A DNA stretch of 64,000 nucleotides from Anisus vortex (taxonomy: Eukaryota; Mollusca; Gastropoda; Planorbidae), in the NCBI GenBank assembly GCA_949126835.1, contig OX421505.1:7758587-7822586 (forward strand), given 5' to 3'. The notes under the pieces were generated by a model, which made no database searches, was not told the DNA's origin, and worked only from the letters and a program-made list of their open reading frames with translations. Below, piece after piece: positions 20,426 to 32,767 of this stretch. The stretch's first letter is position 1. Each line of letters begins with the position of its first letter. A program made the position numbers and the translations under genes.

Positions 20426-23400
20426 TCATTTTTTAGTAAATTCTGGCTTTTCACAAATATAATACATATTTCGCCAACAAGGTAGATCTGCAAATGTATC
20501 ATAGATATGGTAGAGATGGGCACACGATAGTCCATGAAAATTATTTGGTTCACCTTTTGTAAAGAAATAAAGTACATGTTATACGTTTTTAAAATATCAG
20601 TTAACTTAAAGGCAGACACCTGCCTACATATTTTTAGTCTAAATGATACTTTTATGTATGTAGTTTATATATATATATATATATATTATATATATTTACG
20701 ACTTGATTACACTGCTTCCAGTTTTAGTTTAATTACTCTGACCCCGGAAAAGAGGCGTGGTCTTCAGACTCACTGACATATATACTCGCGTGGGGGCACA
20801 ATAAATTTTAAACTTTTTCCACAGGGTATTTTACTAAAGGCGTTGTTTTTTAATGTTATTATAGTTTTTAAAATTTATTTTTAGACAATAAAAACACATG
20901 TAAACCTTATACTGAGTACCTAGGGAGCAGCGAATTGTTAAAAAACATCGTTTAGAGCTTCTATATTTTTTTAAAGAAAAACATTTAGTACATGTTATAT
21001 AATTATATTCAATGGGTGGGGTTACGATACGTCAAACATTTAAAATGAAGTTTTCTTGAAATATCAATCATCGACCATGTAATAAATTAAACATTGTGTT
21101 TAGTGTCTGGTAAAATAGTTTACGTCCGTTACCTGGAGCCCAATATAAACTGTAATCCTTTTTTTCCAAAACACTTCCATCGTGCCACACCCAGCTATTC
21201 CTGTCAACCATGGCATCCAAACCGATCCAAAACCATCTTCTTTCTATTTTACGACGTACATCCATCATTTTCATTAAATTGTTACTGTTGAAAACAGCCA
21301 ATCTTGATCCCATTTCTGTGTATAGAGAAAACCGATAGAACAATAAAATTTATTTATTGTTGTCCTTAATTAGAGCTAAGAGTGCAAGTAAGTTATTCAT
21401 TATACAAAGGGTCTGTAGTTGCGTACAAATAATACGATTGGCTCTACATTTCTCAGAAAAACTGACTGGAATATGCATGATATCAATGAGAGATTATTTT
21501 AGTTTTATGTTTTATAACGAACCATACAACAACACAAGCATAGCACAAAGACACAACGTGATTGACCGATTCCAAAAGTCTAAGTTTTCTGCACGTGTTC
21601 CAACCTAGGATTGGTCTTTCGTTGCCCGGGACAACACATAGCGCTGTGTTTGTATTATTGTGGGCATGTGCAACACTGGTTTCGGTGAGATGTGGTTGAA
21701 AGCTCAATGCGATAGTATGTCGACCGTGGATCCCGAATCAGCCAATAATCGAAATTTCATGCCATTCACGTTTACATTGAAATAAAGTAGGTCAAGGTGT
21801 GGCTTGTGTGAACACACTGTCACATTATCTGACCTCGCATAGGACGTTGGCATAGGACTCATTCAACTCTTCATATTGTTTCATCATCTGACCTCACACT
21901 GTTGGCATAAGACTCATTGAGGTCTTTATGTTCCCCGTCATCTATAGTGTAGATATGTGGTTTTCTATTGAAACCGTCCTGTGATGTTGTTGACAAAGGT
22001 AAAGACAAACATTCGGGGTCAAAAAAATGCGGTTTGTTGCATGACCGACACATCTTGTTTCGTGCTGGACATTTGTTTTGACCTCCACCATGGGGCCAGT
22101 AACCTCCATCATGGGGCCAGTCACCTCCATTATGGGGCCAGTCGCCTTCATCATGGGGACAGTCACCACCATCATGGGGCCTGTCACCTCCATAATGGGG
22201 CCAGTCACCTCCATCATGGGGCCAGTCACCTCCATCATGGGGCCAGTCACCTCAATCATGGGGCCAGTCACCTCCATCATGGGGCCAGTCACCTCCATCA
22301 TGGAGCCAGTCACCTCCATCATGGGGCCAGTCACCTCCATCATGGGGCCTGTCACCTCCACAGTTTCTACAAGAATGTCGTGCTCTATATTTGCTTTGTT
22401 GCTTGTCTGTATGAAAGGCGTTTCTTTCGGGTGATTGTCCGATTTTCTATACTGCAAGCGATTGATTACAGGATTTGATTGTTGGGGATGCATACTTTTC
22501 ATCTGGGCTTCAGTTACTTGTAAGGTACGGGCATAGGCAAGAATTTCAATCAATGACACATTGGGGTTTAATAGCCCCTTTTCACGTGCTCTGTTGGATC
22601 TACAGCCCTTGATTAATATTGAATTGATCTCAATGTCTGCGACCATGGCGTGGCGGCCAACTGTTTGAGTTCGGCGTAAAACTCTTCAATGTTGTCTAAC
22701 TGCTGTTCGGCTTTCCGAAATAAAATGTGTTGATTTCTATGTTTGTTGGTGAATTGAAATAACGAGTGATCGCCTCGCACAATTAATCAAAACTTTCCCC
22801 CTTATTTTGTTTGTGTGGCAAAGCGTCCAAAATATCATTTAGTTTGTTCCCCGCTAACGTCAGCATCAGTCCACGCTTTCTTTCCTCGGATGTTTGATTC
22901 ATATGCAATAAAAAAAAATGTATAAGCGAATTACCCATTTGTGTCACCGAACAGCATGACCTTCCTGGTTGCAATAGAACTGTGGGAAGACCGGTAGGAC
23001 TATGAAACTCGCCATCCTTGTCGACAAAAATGGTCATATATTGCTAATATTGGAAAAGAAAGAAACAGGACACGCTCCGTTTTGTCATTTCCATGAGCTG
23101 TGCGTGTTTTGATCACTATTTCTAAGCGAACTGTACGTGATCTGGAAAGGTCACGACGCAATAACTATTATTTGAGCCTTGATGGGCTAAACTGTATTCT
23201 CTCAATGTTATATTCATTCATGCCTATGGCTAAACTGTATTCTCGCATTGTTATATTCATTCATGCCTATGGCTAAACTGTATTCTCGCATTGTTATATT
23301 CATTCATGCCTATGGCTAAACTGTATTCTCGCATTGTTATATTCATTCATGCCTATGTTTTCTTACTTTGCTTTTATTTCAATGCTGTAAATAAACTTTT

Positions 23401-26400
23401 GTCTTTAATCTGAACCCGGGTTTAGTCTATTACTGATATGTCAGTCAGACGTAAGTAGTTTAATGTGTTTGTTTGGTTTTTATTCTTACACAGTTTCTCG
23501 CTTTTCCAATCACCCCATGAATGGACAACAATTAAATAAATAATTTAAAAAATTCCGAAGAGCAAGAAATTGAAGAACGTAATAATATATGTGTATTTTT
23601 ATCTAGATATATGAATGTTAGTTATTTAGATAAATGTATGTTTGTTATCAAGATATATATGTGTTTATACTGTTATCTAAATATATGTGTGTTTGTTATC
23701 AAGTTAAATATATATATATGTTTGCTATCTAGATATGTGTGTATACTGTTATCTAGATATATTTATATTTGCTATCATTCACAGATATATCTGTAGATAA
23801 CACACACACACACACACAAATATCTAGGTAATAAACATATAAATATGTAGATTACAAACATACATATATTTAGATAACAGTACACACACATATCTAGATA
23901 CCAAACACAAATATAATTAGATATCAATCACACATGTAAATAGATAACAGTCCACACATACATCTAGATAGCATGTATTATACAAACCCTCGCATTTAGC
24001 TTTAGCATTCGTAAAGTTTCTAACGTCGTGTGACCAGTTGTAGCACATTTCTGAATCACCAAACACACCATGTTTGAAACCTGGAAATTGATGGCACCTG
24101 AAAGCGTTTATCGTTACTAGCTTTCTTTTTGCAATGGACAGGTTCTGTGATTGTATGCCCTGTGCTAAAAATGAGAAAACATTTTATTGATAAAAATAAT
24201 GGAAGAATACTGTATTACAAAATTGGGTAAAATATTATTATGAAATAACAATACGCCTTGTTTCTGTACTTACACTTATCTTGGTTTAGTTGAAGATTCA
24301 CTTCGTTCAGACTTTTATATAACTGCTGGGAAGTGTTTTTCATATTCTTGCTCTGTTTTACTAAAATATCATCAAAATAGCAAATGACATTTTGCTCTTT
24401 TTGCAGAATGTTGTCAATCACTTTCTGGAAAACGTCAGGTGCAGATGTGATGCCAAATGGTAGCCTTTTATAATAGTAGCACCCAAAATGTGTTATTAAG
24501 GCAGTCAACTTTTGCAGTGGAACTGTCTAAAGGAAATTGTCAAAATCCCGATGCTGCATCTAATTTTGAGAATACTGTTGCACCTTGAAACTTGTGAAGT
24601 ATGTCGTCTAATACAGGAAGCACATACCGTTTGCGCTTCACTTCAGCTTTGAGCTACTTAAAGTATGTAAAAAAAAAAATCGATCCATTCTTCTTTAAGA
24701 CTGGCATCATTTGAGCACACCATTTTTTTTTGCTTCGGTAATAGCTTCTATTACGCCTGCATTCTCCGTCCATTGTAGTTCAACCATGACCTTGTCACAT
24801 AAGAGGTATTGGCACTCGCCTTGCTATAGGAAAGCTGTTTGATTCAGCATCTTTGCGAATTTTAAAGGTAGACAAAGTACACTTTATGTGTGTAGATAAA
24901 TCAAGAGGAACTGCTGTTAAGATTCCATGGATATTTTTCTGCACAAGAGCCTGGGCATTAATTACGGCTCTACTCAAAGACTGTCAGTCTTTTCATTAAA
25001 ATCTAAAAGATGAATTTGAAACTTATTTTTCTGAAATGTAGCTCGAACAGTATATAAGTTATGTAGAAAACCACACCAGGAATTCGTAGAGTTGCAGTGG
25101 AAGGAGTTAGTTTAGGACTAGGGCTTAGTTTGTTAAAAGTATCTCTGGTAATGATACTAACATTATCACCTGTGTCAATTGTAAAGTTAATTGGTAGATT
25201 GTGAATGTCAACTGTCACTCTCTATGGCGGCTCTGCAAATGTTGACAATATTGAATATGATTGGGTAACTGTGTCATGATGCATAATACTGAGAACGTCA
25301 CGATGTGGTTGTTTTCGCTGACGACACACGGAGATGAAGTGACCTGATTTACATCAGTGGCGACACAACTTGCCCTTTGCTGAATTGGTTGTCTTTCAAT
25401 GAGATTGTCCACAGTTTCAACACCGCTTAATAAAGTTGGCTGCTTGTCATTTATGTGAGACAAAAGTATTTCCTATTCTAACTCCTCCTTTCCCCTTTGC
25501 ACTGAACGAATTAGATTGACGACGTCGATTAATGAATCTGACAGATACTGTTGACAAGTTACGCTGGTTAGAAAATTGTGTCTTCATTAATTAATGATGT
25601 CATGCTGTCTCTATAGCTGTATTTAAGGTTAAGTTAATTATGTAGTTTTTGAGAGACTTCCTTGTCAGTTAGACCCAGAACGAGGTGATCTCATTATTTT
25701 ATTTAAGAGGTTACAGTATGCTGCTAAGTCATAAAGCACTCGTATATACTGTTTAACACATTCTCCGTGTTGCTGATTGCGACTACCAAATTTAGTACGT
25801 TCATAAATTATTTTTCGTTGTGGTGTGAAATAATTATTAAATCTCTCCAACACTATATTATCAAAGCTCTCTTCAGGCTTGGACTGGCATTGCAATATTA
25901 GCGTACCAGAATCATTCTACTTGGTAAGCTCCAAACTTTGTCCAGTATTATGCAATCTGAACTTTTTGTCAAGCCGCACCACACAAGAAAGGTTTATATA
26001 TTTTATGTGCTTGTATTATACCCAATGCACAATCTACTTTTTGTGCTATTAGGACATGGAATTTTGGATCCCGGTGTATACACTTAAATGAGCATATTAG
26101 TAAAATAAGTAGTGAACTATTCAATATAGTTGTAGTTAGATCTTAGGCATTAAGTAGCCTACCATTACCACCGCAAAAGTAACATATATAAAAGTGCCAC
26201 CTTTTAAGTAACGTCTTAGCAGTATCACCTAAACTGTAACATCCTAAAATCTTAAACCTGAAAATTACCGACTCATCAACATCACGTAAAAAAAATAACC
26301 CATAAAAACCAAGTTTTTATTGTACTCCCTTTCTTTGTAAACTAATGTAAACATGAATTAATTTATTCCCTTCAATCACAAGGCTAGAGCCCAAAGTTTG

Positions 26401-29400
26401 TGACGAAGAACCATAACAAGTTGGACCGGCATTTTCAACTTGAAATCAAAACAAAGCGTTAAATTATTTTTTTTTAAATAAATAGAGTATAATTAAATTT
26501 TTATAATTATTTTTTTACTGAAAATTTTATAAAATGTATTGTTAGTTGCCACAAGTTTGCTGCCCAAGTTTCAGCTCGATTGGACGACGGGAAGTGGTCG
26601 AAAAATCGATTCTAAGTTGTACAAGCCAGCAGACAGACAGACAGTACGAGCTAAGAGAAAGGGAACCACGTAAAAAAAAGTGTCAGGCTTAAACCACCAC
26701 GCAAATAATATAAGATATTTTCTTGTATTGTTTTTTAAAAATCAAGCAAACGCCTACACTTTTTTTAACTAATCGTATAAACCAATAGATGCAGATACGA
26801 GTAGATAAAGATATTCACTACATCTGCACAATTTGGGAAAGTCTTCCGAAATTTCCAAGCCAACTCTAAAACAAGATTTTAATATAATATAATACTAAGG
26901 TGATTAATGAAGCAATCAGTGACGTAGCTAGGGTCATCTGCGCCCGGGGACATGACACAAAGTCTGCGTCCCTTCTCGGACCGACTGAGTCTGGGGGCTC
27001 AATGAGCCCCCAAGAAAATTTTGACATTTTACGATTTATATGGTTCATTTTCGAAGCATCGGGTATTTTAATGAAATCGAATACAGACTAATAAGTCTCT
27101 ATACGATTGTAAACAATTTATTTGAAAAAAAAAAAAATTCTACTAATTATACATGACTGGAATAGACATAGTCTACAACAAATTGATCCTCCTTGATTTG
27201 ACTGTCGCAAACTCGTCAATCACGTTGTCAAAATTAATATTCTCAAGTGTTTCTCTTTCGATGCTAAGGAGTGCAAGATCACTAAGACCTTGGGGTCGGC
27301 AACCTTTTGCTAATTGTGTGCCAAACTAGGATTTCTAAACCATTCAGCGTGCCAACAGCCTAAAAGTCAACCTGCTTTATTATATACTTGTTTTGTTTTT
27401 TTATAAGACAATTTAACTCCGTAACAAGACCAAAAGCAAAGGAAAATTATGGAAAAAATACGGTAAAGCTTTTTATGTTTAACAACAATAATTAACGCTT
27501 TTGTGATTATTCTGATTATCAACCCTTTTTTTTTTGCATTTATACCAAAATAATAATATTACAAACTTTCACATTTTTGGTAATGATTTTGTAAACATTG
27601 GACTATCATTTGGTTGTCCAGATAAGGATCTAGCATCTGATAATATTGATGATATTTTATTTTCAGTTTAACTGAGATTATCTTTAATTTGCTCAATGCT
27701 AAAGGAAAGCATGGATATATTATAGTAGAGAGGAAGTCATATGTAGTAATCGTACAAACTGGGTAGTTAATGTAATGTTTAAAAAATGTGCATAAAATGT
27801 TTTAGACATATAGATCTAATATTTATATAATTTTCAACTACATTTTACAATTTGGTCATTATAACGTTATAAGTTGTAGGTCATTTAGTCTATTATAAAA
27901 TAAAAATATTTAACACAATATTAGAAATAATAGCATAAATAAAACGGGCTAATTATCTCCCTTTTTTTTCAAAAAAAGTTTATAATTTTGATTCAATATT
28001 GATGCCAAACAAGCTATGTTTTGTAATATTACAAATATTACTGACTAATTATTATTTATTTTTATAAATCCAGCATTATGGTATTCATTAGAATATTTAA
28101 TAGTTAGAGGTATACAATTGATTTACGTTAAACAGTTGTAAATAAACCTTTCCTGCATTAATTATTTGTCCATTTAACCCACTTGATTTAACCCGTCCTT
28201 GTAAATGCATTCAACTAACTGAAATGCGCCGCTCTGTCATTCAGAAACATCGCCTTCAACAGTCAGTTTTCCTCATTAAGAACTGGAAAATGTGTGTTTT
28301 TTCATCAATAAAAAACATCGTTTTTCATCAATAAAAAAAACACCTCTTGGAAGTCTCTCGCGTGCCATTGAAAATCACTCTGCGTGCCAAATTTGGCATG
28401 CGTTCCCTAGGTTGCCGACCCCTGACTCAAACGATCTTGTCCCATTGAATTAAATAACACAAAATAAGTTTGCTGAAGGAGGACCGATAACAGCTTGCTA
28501 ATGAAACAGCAATTGTTAGAAGTATTTGCAGTGAAATGCGCAGATTCGGAAATACGTCATCTCCACATGAAACAACAAAACCAAGAAGATCCAAAGGAGT
28601 TTCCGGTAGAACTTCAGTCCGGGCACTGAGCAGCATTTTGCAGTCTCCGATTGCTGTGCACAATTCGTGACCATTGACGTCAGTGTCGTAGAAATTTAGC
28701 AATTTTGACGAAGTGTATCGACATTTGTCTCAGCGAAAAGAGTTTTGACGTCTAGTAAAAATCCAAATTTGGTGTTTAGCTTTTTTAGACTTAATAACCG
28801 TATTAAGATCTCCTGAGTCTATCAATTACGCTTCTTATAAGATTTGCAATTTCTACTTCTGCAGAAAGTCCTGCATCTCTTGCTAATTCTCCTCCTTTGT
28901 CGTCTAATCCTTCTGTCAACCTCGATTCCCCAAGTTGTGCATCTTGTTTTTCCATAGTCTATCGCAACCGGGCTCAAATTATCACGAATGTTGACAAGTT
29001 CTTGCTCTAGCGATTCAAGATCAGATGCTTGCTGCTTCCTTGAAATTCATAGTAGGATCCTGCATCCGTTTCTGGACACGATCATTTTCCTAATATGATG
29101 TTCCAGAAATGTAACAAAACTAGGAAGTTAAAGTTTAATATACCTGCCAGCAAAGTTTCTGCATCACTTCTGGTGTCAGGCGTCTTCTGATAATTTTTGC
29201 AACAGCTCTACTAGTTCATCTAGTCCTTCATAAATAGCTTTAACAGCTTCTGATCGTGCACTCCAGCGTGTTTCTGACTCCCTCTTCAATGTGAATGGCA
29301 CAACTCTTTTTAATTCTCCCCAACAAGTTGTTGAACGAGAGAAAAAAATATATATACTTTCAACTGTTCCAAAAATTGTGATAACAACTGGATCCTGTTT

Positions 29401-29910
29401 AGCTGAGTGTACTCATGCTAAGTATATTGACTTAAAATTATCCAACCTGTATAATTGTTAAAACCAGAAGCCGAACTGATCTTGGTTTTTTAAAAAAAAC
29501 GCCATCAGCAATCCTACATTGTGGATTTGTCATTTGTTGTATGAGTAGAATGGCGCCCCTTAATGCTCAATGGGGGCGCAAAAATCATGCTTGCCAACTG
29601 GTTTGTAATGAAGATATTTGTGGAGCTCCAAAATTCAATCTTGCAAACGTATTTGGGATACATTAGTTTACATCAAAATAAAATTAAATAATTAGTTTTA
29701 ATACTCATTTTGGCGCCCCCTAACGTGGCGCCCGGGGACGTATGTCCCCTCCTGCCCCTCCCTAGCTACGCCACTAGAAGCAATAAAAGCATTTGAAAGC
29801 AATAATTGTAAATATATTTCTTCAATGTACAATAAGATTCAATTAATGAATAAATACTTACTTAGTACAGCAAGAGAAAAGGGAAACATAATAGCAATAG
29901 AAGATGTCAT
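20426..29910 (-). CDS. CTL-C: secreted C-type-lectin-like protein, 178 aa, four exons
   Basis: Exons on the minus strand: 29862-29910 (signal peptide MTSSIAIMFPFSLAVL), 23988-24164, 21133-21315, 20426-20553 (stop 20426-20428). Joined length is 537 nt, all junctions phase 1. Donors: GTAAGT, GTTTGTAT, GTAACG. Acceptors end TTTTTAG, TACACAG and TACAAAAG. Predicted domain: long-form CTLD with hairpin cysteines FRC and EMC, helix cysteine AKC, EEMGSRLAVF, the WIGL-type core RRWFWIGLDAM, WVWHDGSVL, WAPGEPNN, then LSC, LPC and YICEKPEF. EPN is the mannose-type signature, but the usual ExC and WND ligands are replaced by LSC and FAD, so the second calcium site looks incomplete. Probably an extracellular recognition or secreted structural lectin; the ligand is unknown. 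Intron 1 and intron 2 contain gypsy fragments. Confidence 0.82.
21870..23040 (-). mobile_element. Decayed Ty3/gypsy (mag-like) gag in CTL-C intron 2
   Basis: Minus-strand pieces in gag order: NQTSEERKRGLMLTLAGNKL and DILDALP (22783-22930), FRKAEQQLDNIEEFYAELKQ (about 22680-22740), EINSILIKGCRSNRAREKGL and EILAYARTLQVTEAQMKSM (22480-22640), then a zinc-knuckle remnant CRSCNKPHFFDPEC (22000-22050). Frameshifts separate the parts and pol is absent. A 21 bp minisatellite has expanded between the capsid end and the knuckle. Confidence 0.82.
22081..22366. repeat. 21 bp minisatellite inside the gag remnant
   Basis: About 13-14 copies of GGGGCCAGTCACCTCCATCAT. The unit is a multiple of three, so the minus-strand reading gives an open PMMEVTG heptapeptide repeat continuous with gag sequence on one side. 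Confidence 0.93.
23187..23356. repeat. 43 bp tandem repeat, four copies
   Basis: TATGGCTAAACTGTATTCTC plus GCATTGTTATATTCATTCAT plus GCC, nearly identical in the last three units. Located in CTL-C intron 2 just upstream (plus-strand sense) of the TATCTAGATA array. Confidence 0.93.
23580..23975. repeat. ATCTAGATA-type minisatellite beside CTL-C exon 2
   Basis: Degenerate units in two orientations: AGATATATGTGTGTTTGTTATC to about 23780, then TATCTAGATAACA reading the other way to 23975. Same family as the arrays in CTL-B and CTL-D introns. It ends about 13 bp before the exon 2 donor (23987). Confidence 0.8.
24230..25910 (-). mobile_element. Decayed Ty3/gypsy (mag-like) element, gag to RT, in CTL-C intron 1
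   Basis: On the minus strand in order: gag ESFDNIVLERFNNYFTPQRK and QQHGECVKQYIRVLYDLAAY (25740-25890); zinc knuckle LCRH, a stop, CKSGHFISVC (about 25320-25380; the second knuckle cysteine codon is now TGA); protease PINFTIDTGDNVSIITRDTF (25130-25190, DTG active site); RT N-terminal DLSTHIKCTLSTFKI; RT core YKRLPFGITSAPDVFQKVID and NVICYFDDILVKQ (24330-24480, FDD catalytic motif). Several frameshifts and stops. No RNase H, integrase or LTR recognised. Confidence 0.85.
26293..26675. repeat. Non-coding repeat (copy B) in CTL-C intron 1
   Basis: Reverse-orientation copy of 19681-20247. Both ends are flanked by CACGTAAAAAAAA-like sequence (about 26284 and 26667), which could be a target duplication. 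Confidence 0.6.
26917..29776 (-). mobile_element. hAT element with transposase remains in CTL-C intron 1
   Basis: Termini CAGTGACGTAGCTAGGG and CCCTAGCTACGCCACTA-type, flanked by the 8 bp duplication GAAGCAAT (26909-26916 and 29777-29784). The minus strand carries a hAT transposase of the ZMYM/TTF-finger type: ESETRWSARSEAVKAIYEGL (about 29220-29280), FPNLRISLQILLTIAVSLAS and the degraded ERSFSKLKL motif (28450-28560), then LALLSIERETLENINFDNVI and DEFATVKSRR (27170-27290). The last two blocks are separated by the nested element at 27289-28424. Stops and indels make it a dead copy. Confidence 0.82.
27289..28424. mobile_element. Nested non-autonomous hAT-like element, 1136 bp
   Basis: Same family as 603-2214: left end TGGGGTCGGCAACC and right end GGTTGCCGACCCCTG. 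Flanks ACTAAGAC and ACTCAAAC are an 8 bp duplication with two changes. It lacks the 586 bp nested element seen in the first copy. Confidence 0.75.
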
Positions 29911-30510
29911 TATGAGTCGTGTGTTTATTCCAACAAACCTCAATGTTGAATGTGCAGCAATAGTTTGTTCTAATGTTATTTGACACATGAACTAAAGGTT
30001 GGCCTGTCTACATTTACTCTTGGCAGTGGCGTACCCAAAATTAAAATGTAGGCCAGGTAGTAAATAATACAGGGTAGGTGGAAACTGATGCAAGTTGTTA
30101 GGAGGGAAGCGAAAACAAAAGAAAAATGCACTAGAGGATGGGGGAGGCAGGGTAATAGCATGCGAATTATGAGCTCATGCGAAAATTCATTTGAATCTAA
30201 TTATTAATATTTAAACACTATATATGATTTATTAATAGATATTGTTACAAATTTATAAGTTTTAAAAGCATCATTTTTTAAACATAAATGAAATCTAGCA
30301 CAATTAGGCCTAATCATTTGATAATCAATTTTTTTTATAATAGTACAGCACTACCACATTGGATAAATAGTAAAACTAATTCTAATACTATTACATAACT
30401 ATTCAATAAAACGTTTAAATTATTACACAAACACTAAATTTAAATGTGGTATAAAAAGTCTAATAAAAAAGAATAACTTTGTAATAATATGTATATAAAT
30501 ATAAAGTGGA

Positions 30511-30570
<60 letters not shown>

Positions 30571-31300
30571 ATTCCGATCCTCATTGGTTAATTTGAAGGC
30601 ACGTGAACTTATTGTCTCAAATTTTACCTTTGCGATCTCGCTTCGGATATGTGTCCTCCCTAGCTTAGTGGTTAGCGTTTCCAACTGTCATACGTACGTC
30701 CTGGTTTCGATATCCAGCTATTTTTTTTTCTTTTTTTTAAATTACCATTAATATTACGTTATTTTAAAGATTGTAAAAAATTCCAGGACTTTCCTAAAAA
30801 AACGAGAAAACCACAAAAATACGTGGATACCATTTTTTTTCCCATTGACACGACTTGGTGCACCTAATGGCTTTGTTCCCGTACAACGCCGGGTGATCCA
30901 GCTTGTTTCTAATAATACAGACATCGTAGGTATATTAACCATCAGCCAACTTATAGAAATAGGAGAGGTAAAGACAGAGAGAGAGAAAGAGAAAGAGAGA
31001 GATAAGAGGAAGATAGATAGAATGAGAAGGAGATAGGCATATCAACGACTTGAAAAGAGGAGGGCTAGAGATAGAAGGAAGAAAGAGAAAGAGGGAGAGT
31101 AGAGAAAGTGGAGAGAGATAGAGAGAGATGTCGTGATTTACCGATATACTCTATAACTAAAAGGCCGCACTACATAATGTAATTAAAACCATTTAATTAA
31201 CATGTCACATTATATAGTTGTCAGAAGAAAACTTTATCGTATTGAACTCAATTTATTTAGTAAAGTAAGGATTATCTTCTCTTTAATTGAACAGCAGCCT
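29911..31300 (-). promoter_or_regulatory. 5' flank of CTL-C
   Basis: 29911-30170 and 31120-31290 match the flanks of the other members. In between are a (GT)n tract and GA-rich runs (30960-31130). A weak tRNA-like block lies at 30640-30712. Promoter function is inferred from conservation only. Confidence 0.35.
30512..30570. repeat. (GT)n microsatellite
   Basis: About 29 uninterrupted GT units upstream of CTL-C exon 1. Confidence 0.97.
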
Positions 31301-31344
31301 TGATCATTTTCAAACATCTCAAGAAAAAAAATCTAGAAAACAAT

Positions 31345-31768
31345 AAGTAGGCCATTGGTGACCTATGGCAGTGAGACCTGGACACTTATAAAAAGTACAG
31401 AAAATATATTAAATACCTGGGAGAGAAAAGTCCTCAGAAAAATCTTTGGACCGACAAAAGATGAAAACGGATGGAGGATGCGCACCGATAAGAGAGGTCT
31501 ATGAGTTATATGAAGACCCTTCTATTGTGGCTTAGATAAACAAAAAAAGGGCAGACTGGAACGAATGCCAAACAGCAGAGGAACAAAATTAATCTATACT
31601 CAGAGCCCCAGAGTAAAACGACCTAAAGGAAAACCCAGACTGAGATGGTTGGACGATGTCGAGATGGATCTGCGACAGATCGGGGTCCAGGACTGGAAAA
31701 AGAAGGCAATGGATAGGTCCGAGTGGAAGGAGGTTGTGAGGCAGGCCATAGTCATCAAAAACAACTGA
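31345..31768 (+). mobile_element. LINE ORF2 C-terminal fragment
   Basis: Reads YGSETWTLIKSTEN, WERKVLRKIFGPTKDENGW and RMRTDKRG, then, in another frame, RVKRPKGKPRLRWLDDVEMD and WKKKAMDRSEWKEVVRQA. This is the RTE/Jockey-like LINE end. In the CTL-C 5' flank. Confidence 0.8.
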
Positions 31769-32240
31769 TATCTAAGCTTGAGATGACCCAACGTCGAGCG
31801 GTACGTCGTATTTTACATGACTGCGGCCTTAAAACAAGCGCCTCTGCTTTGGTGGTCAAACTCCAACTTGAGGTCCTACAACACCGCAGAGCGATAAACA
31901 AAGTCACCACTATTTACAAGATCGTGAACCGCCACGTGGAAATGTCCACGCAGCCAGGTCGAATCCAACAGGTGAACCGCTCTACCCGAGGCCATCAGCT
32001 CAAGCTGCATGTCCAACATGCACGTACCGACGTCTACAAATATTGTTTTTTTCCGTCAGCCATTAGGCTGTGGAATACCCTGGACCAGGCCTCCATCACT
32101 GCCCCAACTGTGCCTGCTTTCAAATCTTCAATGAAGGGCTGGTCTACAAACCTAAAGTGACACTCTGTCATCTGTATATAATTGTTGTTCGTGATGTTTT
32201 TTTTCTTTTATGTTTAGTTAAATTGTGGACTCTTTCCTCG
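31769..32240 (+). mobile_element. LINE ORF2 C-terminal fragment, second family
   Basis: Starts ISKLEMTQRRAVRRILHDCG and runs through LQLEVLQHRRAINKVTTIYK, NRSTRGHQLKLHVQHARTDV and FFPSAIRLWNTLDQ to a stop at 32160. Joined head to tail to the previous LINE fragment. A minus-strand relative is at 59740-60050. Confidence 0.82.
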
Positions 32241-32604
32241 GTTGAAGAATAAGAAGAAGAAGCCCTCAAAGGGCTGAAGCGCCAAAGAGGATGATGATGA
32301 CGATCGTTATCACTCACTGACTGATCTTATGTTATACTCGCTCCTTCTGTGCAGGCGAGTAGCAAAATAACCGAAAAAAAAAAGAGAAAAAAAATACAAA
32401 AATAAGAAAAAACCGGAAAAAGAAAGAAAACTGTGCTCTGAAATGAACTAAACATGCATGTTTGAATGTGTTATATCAGGATTTTGAAGTTCAAATCTTG
32501 TGTAACAACTGTATTTTATTATTAAAGCAATGGTTAAACTGTCTCAATATGTAAAAACCTCAAATAGGCCTACACTAACAATATTTTTTTACGCATAATT
32601 AGAC

Positions 32605-32767
32605 ACACATATATAATTAGATATCAATCACACATATAAATAGATAACAGTCCACACATACATCTAGATGTATTATACAAACCCTCGCATTTAGCTTTAG
32701 CATTCGTAAAGTTTTTAACGTCGTGTGACCAGTTGTAGCACATTTCTAAATCACCAAACACATCATT
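32605..32767 (-). pseudogene. Truncated duplicate of CTL-C exon 2 and its donor
   Basis: Nearly identical to 23917-24080: intron minisatellite flank, the donor (GGTTTGTATAAT) and about 90 bp of exon 2 coding for the EMC.YNWSHDV to NAKAKCE part, then broken off at a TGATG/poly-T point. Reading toward exon 2 5' end the match stops at about 32766. An orphan exon fragment 2.7 kb upstream of CTL-C exon 1. Confidence 0.85.

Noticed and set aside
30640..30712. tRNA-like block (TAGCTTAGTGGTTAGCG and GGTTTCGATATCC)
   Set aside because: A and B boxes are suggestive, but no cloverleaf acceptor stem or anticodon arm could be closed; probably a SINE fragment.
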